Shown here: piece after piece, positions 42,143 to 52,407 of the stretch
Layout: each line of letters begins with the position of its first letter
How positions within the stretch are numbered: the first letter of the stretch is position 1
Assembly (NCBI GenBank): GCA_948441955.1
Contig: CAOJQZ010000002.1
Span: forward strand, 40,902 to 104,901
DNA from: an uncultured Lachnospiraceae bacterium
GTDB lineage: Bacteria > Bacillota > Clostridia > Lachnospirales > Lachnospiraceae
Direction: 5' to 3'
Length of the DNA stretch: 64,000 bases
Notes under the pieces: generated by a model
Told to the model about the DNA's origin: nothing
The model's database searches: none
What the model saw: the letters and a program-made list of their open reading frames with translations, nothing else
Program-made: the position numbers and the translations under genes

Positions 42143-44254
42143 TTATTCCCTGCACATCTCTTCAATTATCTCTGAAAGAAGCTCTATATCAACCGGCTTT
42201 GCAATATGCGCATTCATGCCGCATTCCATAGATTTTTTTCTGTCCTCGTCAAAGGTGTTTGCCGACAGTGCAATAATCGGAATAGCTGCTGTCTCCCTGT
42301 CCTTTAGACTTCTAATCTCTTTTGTAGCCTGATACCCATCCATAACCGGCATCTGAATATCCATAAGGATTACCTCGTAATCTCCCGGTCTTGAATTTCT
42401 CACCTTATCCACGGCAATACTCCCGTTCACAGCAGTATCAACAATAAAGCCCGCCTCAGAAAGCAGCTCTGTCTCTATCTCCATATTAAAATCATTGTCC
42501 TCCACAAGCAGAAGACGTCTTTTCTTCAATTCCTGCGTCCACCCCTCCGGTTTACTTTTGTTCTCCTGATTTTCCTGGATACGGAGACTCAATGTAACCG
42601 TAAATTTGCTGCCCTTTCCTTCGATACTTTCTATCTCGATGGTTCCGCCCATCATCTCAACAATATTTTTGGCAATTGCCAGTCCAAGACCCGTTCCCGG
42701 CACTCCGCTCATGGTAGTATTCTTTTGTCTTTCAAAAGGCTCAAAAATCTGATTTTGAAACTCCCTATTAATCCCGATTCCATTGTCCTCTACAACAAAC
42801 TGATAACATGCATAATCCTTTGACGCCTCCTTTTTCTCTATAACGCAAAGAGAAATCCAGCCGCCTTCCTCCGTATATTTAACCGCATTCCCGGTAAGCT
42901 TTAAAAGTACATGAAGAAGCTTCTGTGGATCACTGTAAATATATTTATGCCTGATCCCTGAAAGATCCGGGAAATATGTAATATTTTTAGCTTCCGCCTC
43001 CGGCACTACAAAATCACGTACCTCTTTTACAACGTCAAAAAGACTGCATTTCACCTCTTCCATTCTCATGTCGCCGGATTCCATTCTGGATATTTCCAGC
43101 ACATCATTAATCAGCACTCTCAGCTGCTCGCCGGCTTCTTCTGCCTTCTTTAAATAATTTTCAAGCTTCTCTTTCTCTGACATATGCTTTTTTGCAAGTT
43201 CATTAAAACCTATGATGGCATTCATCGGCGTACGCATATCATGGGACATATTTGCAAGGAATGTATTTTTTGCCGCATTTGCCAATTTGGCCCGACGCAA
43301 TGTATCCTCCATAATGTCCTTCTGCTCCATCTCATGTATAATCTCGTCGTCTACGCTCCGATATCCCATAACAATTCGGGAAACAGGATCAAGCTCTCCC
43401 ACATTTACGACACGCAGCTGCAGATATTCCGGTTTCCCATCCTTTATAATTCGATAGTTAACATGGAACATCCTGCCCTTGGACAGCCTTTTCCTTATAT
43501 ACTGCGGGCTGCTCGCCCGCGCCACAAGCTCCCGGTCATCCGGGTGAACCCATCTTTCGATATACTCTTTGTCAAATCCCGCAAATGCGCATACCGCACA
43601 TCCATTACCAAACTGATACTCTATCCGCTCGCTGAAACGATACGCCTGCATCCTGTTTTCATCCAGATTAACATAAAAAATAGATTCATAGTCCATACTG
43701 AGCGCTTCTATAATTACCTGGCGGCGGAATTGTTCCTTTCTTACCTCCTCCAGTTCTTTTTCTTTTTTAATCCTTTTCTCAGTCGCATCCCCTGCAAATA
43801 CATAAAAAATACCGCCCATCTTGCTGTGGATAAAATGACCGTAGTCTTCTATCCAGCGTATCTCTCCATTCTTTCTGATAATCCGGTATTCCACATAATC
43901 TAAATCATACTGGCTTTTCTCAATCTGACACTTAATGCTTTCCTCAACCTCATTCAGATCCTCCGGATGCACCATCCCTCGAAAAGAATTGCCGGTAAAT
44001 TCCCGTAATTCCTCCATTGTATCGCAGCCAAAGAGCCGGAGCACTGCTTTATTTGCGTAGATAATCTCCTCATTTTCATCTGCCTGGTAAATAAAAAATC
44101 CGCCCGGCATCTCGTCCATGATTTTCTTTAAAAGCCCCAGCTCCTGCACACTCTGCTCCTCTATCAATAAATGTTCTCCGCCGTCTTCCTCAGGAGTCAG
44201 CATCGCCAATATTTTTTTCGTTATACTTCTATCTATATTATACCGATTATTCAA
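42143..44254 (-). CDS. PAS-PAS hybrid histidine kinase with receiver
   Basis: A soluble signalling protein of about 703 residues without membrane helices. It has a PAS domain (around 50-170; GGFFIYQADENEEIIYANKA and RIIRKNGEIRWIEDYGHF), a second PAS-like region (WVHPDDRELVARA, YRIIKDGKPEYLQLRVV), a phospho-His domain (TFLANMSHDMRTPMNAII), an ATPase domain (LTGNAVKYTEEGGW, PGTGLGLAIAKNIVEMMGG) and a C-terminal receiver with EVILMDIQMPVMDG. The longest frame starts at a TTG without a binding site; I used the later TTG (44254) with GGAGG ten bases upstream, and remain unsure. The nearest output gene on the same strand is the receiver-alarmone synthetase beyond the two tRNAs. Confidence 0.88.
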   Translation of the reverse strand: MNNRYNIDRSITKKILAMLTPEEDGGEHLLIEEQSVQELGLLKKIMDEMPGGFFIYQADENEEIIYANKAVLRLFGCDTMEELREFTGNSFRGMVHPEDLNEVEESIKCQIEKSQYDLDYVEYRIIRKNGEIRWIEDYGHFIHSKMGGIFYVFAGDATEKRIKKEKELEEVRKEQFRRQVIIEALSMDYESIFYVNLDENRMQAYRFSERIEYQFGNGCAVCAFAGFDKEYIERWVHPDDRELVARASSPQYIRKRLSKGRMFHVNYRIIKDGKPEYLQLRVVNVGELDPVSRIVMGYRSVDDEIIHEMEQKDIMEDTLRRAKLANAAKNTFLANMSHDMRTPMNAIIGFNELAKKHMSEKEKLENYLKKAEEAGEQLRVLINDVLEISRMESGDMRMEEVKCSLFDVVKEVRDFVVPEAEAKNITYFPDLSGIRHKYIYSDPQKLLHVLLKLTGNAVKYTEEGGWISLCVIEKKEASKDYACYQFVVEDNGIGINREFQNQIFEPFERQKNTTMSGVPGTGLGLAIAKNIVEMMGGTIEIESIEGKGSKFTVTLSLRIQENQENKSKPEGWTQELKKRRLLLVEDNDFNMEIETELLSEAGFIVDTAVNGSIAVDKVRNSRPGDYEVILMDIQMPVMDGYQATKEIRSLKDRETAAIPIIALSANTFDEDRKKSMECGMNAHIAKPVDIELLSEIIEEMCRE

Positions 44255-44366
44255 GCCAGCATTACCTCCATATAACTTACCCTCAACAGGCAAAGAAATA
44301 CACTAAAAATATCATATCATTTTTCAGACCTTCTGTCATCATCAAATACAGTATTTTCTAAGCAAA

Positions 44367-44412
44367 AAAGGTAATCTATGTGCAGTAAAAAGCCGCACAC
44401 AGACTACCTTTT
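44367..44412 (-). terminator. Terminator after gdhA
   Basis: AAAGGTA-TCT-TGTGC pairs with GCACA-AGA-TACCTTT across small mismatches, and TTTTTTG follows on the minus strand. It lies 24 bases past the gdhA stop. Confidence 0.8.
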
Positions 44413-44435
44413 ATTATTTTCTATCTACAGTTCCT

Positions 44436-45782
<1,347 letters not shown>

Positions 45783-45952
45783 CTAATACTTTTGTCCTTT
45801 AACATTGTAAAGCATTTTGGAATAGAACACAAGAATTTTTTTGTATATTTTTATTTTTTTTTGCAATTTTAACATTTAATTCCTGCATTTTGCAACTTAT
45901 TTTGTTAATGAAATCCAATAAATTCATCTGAACAATCACCATTTTTGCTGGT

Positions 45953-46552
45953 TTATAAATTAATCTTTGCAATTCCACTTCGGTTGAAATTTCCCGCCCA
46001 TTCCTTTGTACAGTACAGAATAATGCATTCCTGATACCCGTCCCCCATAGAATACAGGCGTTTTGGATTACCTTCCTTTTCCAGCACCTGATTCATATAA
46101 TCTATCATTCCTGTATCAAACCAGTCATAATATACTTTTGCGTCATATGCATATTTTGTTCCGTTATAGCAGAACTGTACCCTATGGCTCCTGGGCCCCT
46201 GCGTACCTTCCTCACTGCTTACCAATTCTCTCACCTGCGTAAGCACAAACTCTCCCTCATTAATCGAAGAAATCCCTTCCAGAAAATAGGTGTACATCTT
46301 CCCTTCGTCAAAGGCTTCCAGATCAAAACTATAAACCTGCCGGGAATCTGGCTTCCAGGTCCAATTTTCATAATCATACTTGCCCTTTCCGGCGGCGGTC
46401 AGAAGAAAGGCGGAAATCTGCGACTCATCAAGAGCCTCTGCGACTTCCTGCGGCATTGTTTCTACCATTTTTTCAATCTGTTTAATGTGATCCCCGGTGA
46501 TCTCCTGAATCCCCGCTTCCTCCAACAACCTGGCATGTTCTTTTACCGTCAT
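45953..46552 (-). CDS. Hypothetical soluble protein
   Basis: A 199-residue protein of unknown family. It is acidic, has no signal peptide or membrane helix, and begins with a helical region (MTVKEHARLLEEAGIQEITG, then MVETMPQEVAEALDES). The middle and end are beta-rich with many aromatic residues (YDYENWTWKPDSRQVYSFD, RVQFCYNGTKYAYDAKVYYD, then GDGYQECIILYCTKEWAGNF). A GGAAGGAGAG site precedes the ATG. It stands alone between gdhA and purL. The regular domain and good initiation signal argue that it is real, but I cannot give a role. Confidence 0.7.
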   Translation of the reverse strand: MTVKEHARLLEEAGIQEITGDHIKQIEKMVETMPQEVAEALDESQISAFLLTAAGKGKYDYENWTWKPDSRQVYSFDLEAFDEGKMYTYFLEGISSINEGEFVLTQVRELVSSEEGTQGPRSHRVQFCYNGTKYAYDAKVYYDWFDTGMIDYMNQVLEKEGNPKRLYSMGDGYQECIILYCTKEWAGNFNRSGIAKINL

Positions 46553-46593
46553 AGCTCTCCTTCCATAATCTCTGTGCGTTCTCCTGATTATAT

Positions 46594-46635
46594 AACAGGC
46601 GGGAAATACGCCTCTTCCATGCTTTCCCGCCTGTT
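46594..46635. terminator. Strong hairpin after purL, possible terminator
   Basis: A perfect 13-bp stem, AACAGGCGGGAAA (46594-46606) with TTTCCCGCCTGTT (46623-46635), encloses 16 bases. It lies 33 bases past the purL stop. A proper T run is missing on the minus strand, where TATATAATC follows, so termination could be partial. That TATAAT may also serve as -10 box of the next gene. Confidence 0.55.
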
Positions 46636-46668
46636 CCTCTGTGCCGTTGCCCTTAAATTTTACCGTTC

Positions 46669-49600
46669 TTACTTAAAATATGCTACTCCGGATTCAAATA
46701 TTTTCATATCCTGCTCTCCGTAAATATTCATAGCCACCGAACGGCCGCGCCTCTCTGAATGCGCCATCTTACCATACACGCGTCCGTCCGGGCTTGTGAT
46801 GCCTTCAATTGCAAGGTAGGAGCCATTTACATTCCATTCCTCGTGCATCGTGATATTCCCATTAAAATCACAGTACTGCGTTGCCACCTGGCCATTTTCA
46901 AAGAGCCTCCTAAGCTGCTCCTCATTCGCTACGAACCTTCCCTCTCCATGAGAAGCCGGATTGGTATAGACGCCGCCAAGCTCTGCCTTCGCAAGCCAAG
47001 GAGACTTGTTTGACACTACCTTCGTATATACCATCTTGGAAATATGCCTTCCGATGGTATTATAGGTCAAGGTCGGCGAATCTTCTGCCTGCCCGGTAAT
47101 CCTGCCATTTGGAACAAGTCCCAGCTTCACAAGAGTCTGAAAACCGTTACAGATACCCAGCACCAGTCCGTCACGTTCATTTAAAAGCTTCTCTACTGCC
47201 TCCTTCATCTTTGCGTTCTGAAATGCTGTTGCAAAGAATTTGGCAGAACCGTCCGGCTCGTCGCCTGCGCTGAAGCCTCCCGGGAACATAATAATCTGGG
47301 ACTGGCCGATAGCCTCCTCAAATACATGCACAGAATCACGGATATCTGAAGCGCTCATATTTCTAAATACCTTCACAATGGTTTTTGCACCTGCTCTTTC
47401 AAATGCCTTTGCACTGTCATATTCACAGTTTGTTCCCGGGAATACCGGAATAAATACAGCCGGCTGTGCGATTTTGTGGGTGCAGATATGGAGCTCTTTC
47501 GCATCATAGAGTCCGGTCTCTACCTTTTCATACTGCCCTTCTGCGCCGGAATTAGTAGCAAATACGGACTCCAGCGGCGCTTCCCATATATCCGCCGCCT
47601 CAAAAACAGAAATTTCCACATTTTTATAAGAAAATACTGGTTTATCCGTCACCTCTCCGATTACGGTGTAAGTGATAGAAAGCTCTCCCACTTTGTCAGC
47701 CGGAACCTCCGCAATAATATCACCAAAGGCCGGTGCAAAAAGATCCCTCTCATCTATATTGTGCTCAAGCTTTACACCCTTTGCATTGCCAAAAGCCATC
47801 TTGCTGACCGCCGCAATAACTCCGTATCTGTCAAGGGCATATGCTGATACGATTCTTCCCGCACGGATATCCTCCGTAAACTTTCCATACTGCTCCTTTA
47901 CCTTTTCATATACCGGAACGTCATATGAATCTGTCAGAGTCCGAAGCCATACAAACTTATTTCCCGATGCTTTCAACTCCGGTGTAATGATATCCTTTTC
48001 TGCCGCTACATCTACTGCAAAGGAAACCAGCGTCGGCGGCACATCAATCTCCTCAAAGGTTCCTGACATACTGTCCTTACCTCCAATAGAAGGAAGTCCG
48101 AAGCCAAGCTGAGCATTATACGCGCCCAGAAGGGCAGCAAAGGGCTGACTCCATCTGTGTGGATCCTCTGTCATCCGGCGGAAATATTCCTGGAAGGTAA
48201 AGCGGATTTTTTTATAGTCACCGCCCGCTGCAACAATCTTGGCCACAGATTCCGTTATAGCATATATGGCTCCATGATACGGACTCCATGTAGACAGATA
48301 TGGATCAAAGCCATAGCTCATCATTGTTACAGTATCACAGTCTCCCGTCAGAACCGGAAGTCTGGCCGTCATTACCTGTGTCTCCGTCTTCTGATACTGT
48401 CCGCCATGGGGCATAAATACAGAAGCCGCCCCGATAGAGCCGTCAAACATTTCCACAAGGCCTTTCTGAGAGCATACGTTCAAATCACTTAAAAGGGCAA
48501 GCCACTTTTCTCTTATATCAGAGACTTCTTCTCTTATCAGAATGCTGTTCTTTCTGTTTGGTATATCTACTGCAACTGCTGTTTCCTGATGTGCGCCGTT
48601 GGTATCAAGAAAGGCCCGGGAAAGATTTACAATCTCTTTTCCCCTCCAGGAAAGCACAAGCCTCGGCGCCTCCGTCACAACCGCTACTTCTGTGGCTTCA
48701 AGATTCTCTTCGTGAGCATACTTCATAAATTCTTTTACATCCTTCGGGTCTACTACAACCGCCATACGCTCCTGGGATTCGGAAATCGCAATCTCTGTTC
48801 CGTCAAGACCGGCATATTTTTTCGGCACTCTGTCAAGATCCACCCTAAGACCGTCGGCCAGTTCTCCGATTGCAACAGACACGCCGCCGGCGCCGAAGTC
48901 ATTGCACTTCTTAATTAATCTGCTTACCTCTTCTCTTCTGAATAAACGCTGAATCTTACGCTCTGTGGGCGGATTGCCTTTCTGAACCTCAGCCCCGCAT
49001 GTACGGGTGGATTCCTCCGTATGTACTTTCGAAGATCCCGTTGCACCGCCGCAGCCGTCACGTCCGGTACGTCCTCCGAGAAGGATGATAATATCCCCTG
49101 GGTCAGACGTCTCACGAATAACGGCACGCCTCGGAGCTGCCCCCAGTACCGCACCGATTTCCATACGCTTTGCCACATAATTCGGATGATAAATCTCTTT
49201 CACCATACCCGTTGCAAGTCCGATCTGATTACCGTAGGAGCTGTAGCCATGGGCCGCTTCTCTCACCAGCTTCTTCTGCGGGAGTTTTCCGCGCATGGTT
49301 TCTTTTACGGAAACGGTTGGATCAGCGGCGCCTGTTACACGCATTGCCTGATAGACATAGGTACGTCCGGAAAGCGGATCCCGGATTGCTCCTCCCAGGC
49401 AGGTTGCCGCACCTCCGAAAGGTTCGATCTCTGTGGGATGGTTATGCGTCTCATTTTTAAAATTTACAAGCCACTCCTCCTCTACACCGTCAACCTTCAC
49501 CGGCACAACAATGCTGCAGGCATTAATCTCATCAGACTCCTCCTGATCCGCAAGTTTTCCTTCCTTCTTAAGCTTACGCATTGCCATAAGAGCCAAATCC

Positions 49601-50436
49601 ATCAGACATACAAACTTGTCCTCCCTGCCCTTAAATATCTCGCTGTGGTCAGAAAGATACTGCTTATAGGTATCTTCCATCGGTGTCCGATAATCACCTT
49701 CACCAAAAGTCACATTGGTAAGCTCCGTAGAAAACGTTGTATGACGGCAATGATCAGACCAATATGTATCTAATACACGGATCTCCGTCATAGTAGGATC
49801 TCTGTGCTCCTCCGTCCGAAAATAATTCTGTATATGAAGAAAATCCTTAAAAGTCATGGCTAGTCCCAGAGAATGATAAAGCTCCTTAAGCTTCTCCTCC
49901 TCCATATCCTGAAAGCCTTCAAAAATAATAACATCCTCCGGTTCCGGAAATTCTTCCACAAGCGTTTCTGGCTTTTCCATACCGGTCTCTCTTGAGTCCA
50001 CCGGATTAATACAGTGGGCCTTTACAGCAGCAAACTCTTCCTCCGAAACAGGACCATTCTTTCCCACTATCACATAGGTTACAGCCGTCCGGATCACCGG
50101 CTTTTCATCCTCCTTAATAAACTGTATGCACTGAACGGCTGAATCTGCACGCTGGTCAAACTGACCCGGAAGAAATTCGACAGAAAATACCCGGGAGCCC
50201 TGTGTCACAGGAAACTCCTCATGATACAGCACATCTACCGGCGGCTCAGAAAAAATCCCGCTGCACGCCTTCTCAAATATCTCATCAGAAACATTTTCTA
50301 CATCATAGCGAATCAGTACACGTACGCCCTCTACATTTTTAATGCCAAGATAACTGCTGATCTCGTGCTTTAAGTCCTGTGCCTGTACGCCAAAGCCGTC
50401 TTTCTTCTCTACATACACTCGTCTTACATTACTCAT
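46669..50436 (-). CDS. purL: Phosphoribosylformylglycinamidine synthase (single chain)
   Basis: Fourth step of purine synthesis, converting FGAR and glutamine to FGAM with ATP. The 1255 residues form the large one-chain enzyme. An N-terminal PurS-like region comes first, then the linker and two AIRS-like halves (YWSDHCRHTTFSTELTN, FKNETHNHPTEIEPFGGAAT, and SIGGKDSMSGTFEEIDVPPT), and a glutaminase at the C terminus (VFPGTNCEYDSAKAF, MFPGGFSAGDEPDG, LGICNGFQTLVKLG with the catalytic Cys, PASHGEGRF). The clostridial long form differs from the split PurSLQ of Bacillus. GGAGGAAAACGT precedes the ATG. It is not in a pur operon; DUF1461, editing protein and argS genes lie upstream on the same strand without a clear terminator. 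Confidence 0.97.
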   Translation of the reverse strand: MSNVRRVYVEKKDGFGVQAQDLKHEISSYLGIKNVEGVRVLIRYDVENVSDEIFEKACSGIFSEPPVDVLYHEEFPVTQGSRVFSVEFLPGQFDQRADSAVQCIQFIKEDEKPVIRTAVTYVIVGKNGPVSEEEFAAVKAHCINPVDSRETGMEKPETLVEEFPEPEDVIIFEGFQDMEEEKLKELYHSLGLAMTFKDFLHIQNYFRTEEHRDPTMTEIRVLDTYWSDHCRHTTFSTELTNVTFGEGDYRTPMEDTYKQYLSDHSEIFKGREDKFVCLMDLALMAMRKLKKEGKLADQEESDEINACSIVVPVKVDGVEEEWLVNFKNETHNHPTEIEPFGGAATCLGGAIRDPLSGRTYVYQAMRVTGAADPTVSVKETMRGKLPQKKLVREAAHGYSSYGNQIGLATGMVKEIYHPNYVAKRMEIGAVLGAAPRRAVIRETSDPGDIIILLGGRTGRDGCGGATGSSKVHTEESTRTCGAEVQKGNPPTERKIQRLFRREEVSRLIKKCNDFGAGGVSVAIGELADGLRVDLDRVPKKYAGLDGTEIAISESQERMAVVVDPKDVKEFMKYAHEENLEATEVAVVTEAPRLVLSWRGKEIVNLSRAFLDTNGAHQETAVAVDIPNRKNSILIREEVSDIREKWLALLSDLNVCSQKGLVEMFDGSIGAASVFMPHGGQYQKTETQVMTARLPVLTGDCDTVTMMSYGFDPYLSTWSPYHGAIYAITESVAKIVAAGGDYKKIRFTFQEYFRRMTEDPHRWSQPFAALLGAYNAQLGFGLPSIGGKDSMSGTFEEIDVPPTLVSFAVDVAAEKDIITPELKASGNKFVWLRTLTDSYDVPVYEKVKEQYGKFTEDIRAGRIVSAYALDRYGVIAAVSKMAFGNAKGVKLEHNIDERDLFAPAFGDIIAEVPADKVGELSITYTVIGEVTDKPVFSYKNVEISVFEAADIWEAPLESVFATNSGAEGQYEKVETGLYDAKELHICTHKIAQPAVFIPVFPGTNCEYDSAKAFERAGAKTIVKVFRNMSASDIRDSVHVFEEAIGQSQIIMFPGGFSAGDEPDGSAKFFATAFQNAKMKEAVEKLLNERDGLVLGICNGFQTLVKLGLVPNGRITGQAEDSPTLTYNTIGRHISKMVYTKVVSNKSPWLAKAELGGVYTNPASHGEGRFVANEEQLRRLFENGQVATQYCDFNGNITMHEEWNVNGSYLAIEGITSPDGRVYGKMAHSERRGRSVAMNIYGEQDMKIFESGVAYFK

Positions 50437-50501
50437 ACGTTTTCCTCCATGAAAGAATCTATAATAAATTTATTGTAACACATTCAACGCCATAAATAAA
50501 A

Positions 50502-51215
50502 TTAATTTACCTCTCCTCCCTGCTTCCTTTCCGAAAGATATTTCCACACACGGAAAATGAGCCAGATACCAAAAAGAAAAGACAAAAAGATAAATGTAAT
50601 CCGAATAACCATATCTGAAAAAAATCCTTCCGGCAGCATACGAATCATATAATCTTCTGCCGGATCAAAAAGCCATAAGTCGTTGGTGAAAAATATTTCA
50701 TGGAAAATACGGAAACATGCCGTAAAGTCTGCCGTAAAAGCGGCTCCCAAAAATATGATAACTGCCGAAAATACTGCTAAAGCCCACGAATAGGCTTTTG
50801 TAAGAAGCAGCCGTATCCTTGTTTTTCCGCCAGCCAGGAGACTCATAATCAAAAAGCCGGCCAGAACCACAAGGGCAGTCCGAAGCTTTAGCCCTTCCAA
50901 AAATAAATTTTTCACATCCGACATATGCATACGATCCTGCTCGTTGAAAAAATCCTGTTCTTTTCCATCCACCTCTGTCATGATTGAAAGTTCATCCTTT
51001 CTGCCGATCAGGTAGTCCATCATATAATCCGTTACCTCCATAACGTCAGAAAGCTCCATATGCAGGTCTTCCGTCACATGGTATTTTTTATATAGGGATT
51101 CATAAAATCTATATTCTGGATCTCCGTAAACCGCAAGCTGAAAGCTGGTAAGAAGCGCTGCCATAATGATAAAAAACATCGCGGATACCGCCGATATTAT
51201 CTGTACTTTTTTCAT
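50502..51215 (-). CDS. DUF1461/TIGR01906 membrane protein
   Basis: A 237-residue integral membrane protein of the TIGR01906 group known from lactic acid bacteria and Clostridia. There is one N-terminal helix (IISAVSAMFFIIMAALLTSF), an outside loop of about 100 residues with YHVTEDLHMELSDVMEVTDY and FFNEQDRMHMSDV, then three helices, with LWLFDPAEDYMIRMLPEGFF before the last one. The start is the ATG with GGGAGGAATT upstream; the longer frame reaches into the preceding gene. It lies 37 bases after the editing protein gene and before purL. Function unknown; conservation of the acidic loop suggests a surface-exposed role. Confidence 0.87.
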   Translation of the reverse strand: MKKVQIISAVSAMFFIIMAALLTSFQLAVYGDPEYRFYESLYKKYHVTEDLHMELSDVMEVTDYMMDYLIGRKDELSIMTEVDGKEQDFFNEQDRMHMSDVKNLFLEGLKLRTALVVLAGFLIMSLLAGGKTRIRLLLTKAYSWALAVFSAVIIFLGAAFTADFTACFRIFHEIFFTNDLWLFDPAEDYMIRMLPEGFFSDMVIRITFIFLSFLFGIWLIFRVWKYLSERKQGGEVN

Positions 51216-51252
51216 AATTCCTCCCGACTCATCTATAAAATCCATGGTTTTT

Positions 51253-52404
51253 CTATACAGACAGCATATACCTGCGGATTTCATTCTCTGTTCCGGCAAG
51301 TGAGCCCTGCACCATCTCCGGCTTTCCTCCGCCCCGCCCCTTAAATTCTTCATTTAAACGCTTACACAGAGAACGCACGTCCTCCCTGCGGCTTCCGATT
51401 ACATACCGGTAACCCGACTCGTCTGTCCCTGTAAATACCGCGCAGATACCGGCTCCCCGCTTAAGAAGAAGATTCATAAGCTCTCTGGGGCCGTTCCCGG
51501 ACAGTTGGTTGTCAAACACTGTCGTCACATCCGCGGACACATCAATCTCCTTTGCGCGGCAGAAAAGTATTTTCTGCTGTAGCTCTTCCACCCTTCCCTT
51601 GAGGGAAAGATGTTCATCTTTAAGATGCTCCACCGCCTCTGCAATTTCTCCGTCCTTTGCACACAGAAGTGCGGAAATTGCCCTTACGCTTTCTTCCTTT
51701 TCCCTGTGATCGAAAAGAGCCCGGAAGCCGCAGAGCATATAGATACGCTCTCCCCCTTTATAATTTACCATATTCACAAGTTTGATATTTCCGATTTCCC
51801 CTGTCTTTTTCACATGCGGCGCGCAGCAGGCGCATGTATCCACCCCCGGGATTCTGACAATACGTACCTGTCCTTTAATTTCAATCTTACTTCTGTACTC
51901 CATGTCCCCTAATTCTTCCTTAGACGGATAAAGCACCTCAACATCCAGATTCTGGTAAACAATCTTATTGGCCTCAAGCTCAATCTCTTTCAGCGCCTGT
52001 TTTGTAATCGGACCGTCAAAATCCATGGTACAGTAATCTGCACCCAGATGAAATCCCACGTTATGATAGCCAAACTTCCTGTGCACCAGTCCTGAGATAA
52101 TATGTTCTCCGGTATGCTGCTGCATGCTGGAGAAACGCTTTTCCCAGTCAATATTACCATGTACCGTTTCACCCACAGAAAAGGGCCTATTTGTCATATG
52201 GTATATAACGTTCTCTTTTTCCTGCACATCACTTACATATGCGTCCCCAAGCATCCCCGTATCTGCATACTGTCCTCCTCCTTCCGGAAAAAAGGCGGTT
52301 CTGTTCAGCACTACTGCGTATCCTTTTTCCTTTGCCTCGCAGGCTGCTACTGCCGCGTCAAATTCTTTTTTATGACTGTCTAAATAATATAGTTTCTCCG
52401 TCAT
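51253..52404 (-). CDS. AlaX-like alanyl-tRNA editing protein
   Basis: A 383-residue free-standing editing domain that deacylates mischarged tRNA-Ala, related to the editing part of AlaRS. The N terminus has the AlaX pattern LNRTAFFPEGGGQYADTG. Zinc ligands appear as SMQQHTGEHIISG (two His) and CACCAPHV (Cys and His). The C-terminal half contains a coiled coil (EELQQKILFCRAKEI) and a DHHA1-like domain ending KGRGGGKPEMVQGS, so it is the long AlaX kind. It starts three bases after argS, so the two are co-transcribed, a pairing of two tRNA quality functions. Nothing about the active site looks broken. Confidence 0.92.
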   Translation of the reverse strand: MTEKLYYLDSHKKEFDAAVAACEAKEKGYAVVLNRTAFFPEGGGQYADTGMLGDAYVSDVQEKENVIYHMTNRPFSVGETVHGNIDWEKRFSSMQQHTGEHIISGLVHRKFGYHNVGFHLGADYCTMDFDGPITKQALKEIELEANKIVYQNLDVEVLYPSKEELGDMEYRSKIEIKGQVRIVRIPGVDTCACCAPHVKKTGEIGNIKLVNMVNYKGGERIYMLCGFRALFDHREKEESVRAISALLCAKDGEIAEAVEHLKDEHLSLKGRVEELQQKILFCRAKEIDVSADVTTVFDNQLSGNGPRELMNLLLKRGAGICAVFTGTDESGYRYVIGSRREDVRSLCKRLNEEFKGRGGGKPEMVQGSLAGTENEIRRYMLSV

Positions 52405-52407
52405 CCT

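Noticed and set aside
43184..43903. Plus-strand 239-codon frame opposite the hybrid kinase
   Set aside because: Shadow of conserved PAS and kinase sequence; no start signal.
49021..49773. Plus-strand 250-codon frame opposite purL
   Set aside because: Antisense shadow of the conserved PurL catalytic core; composition is not protein-like.
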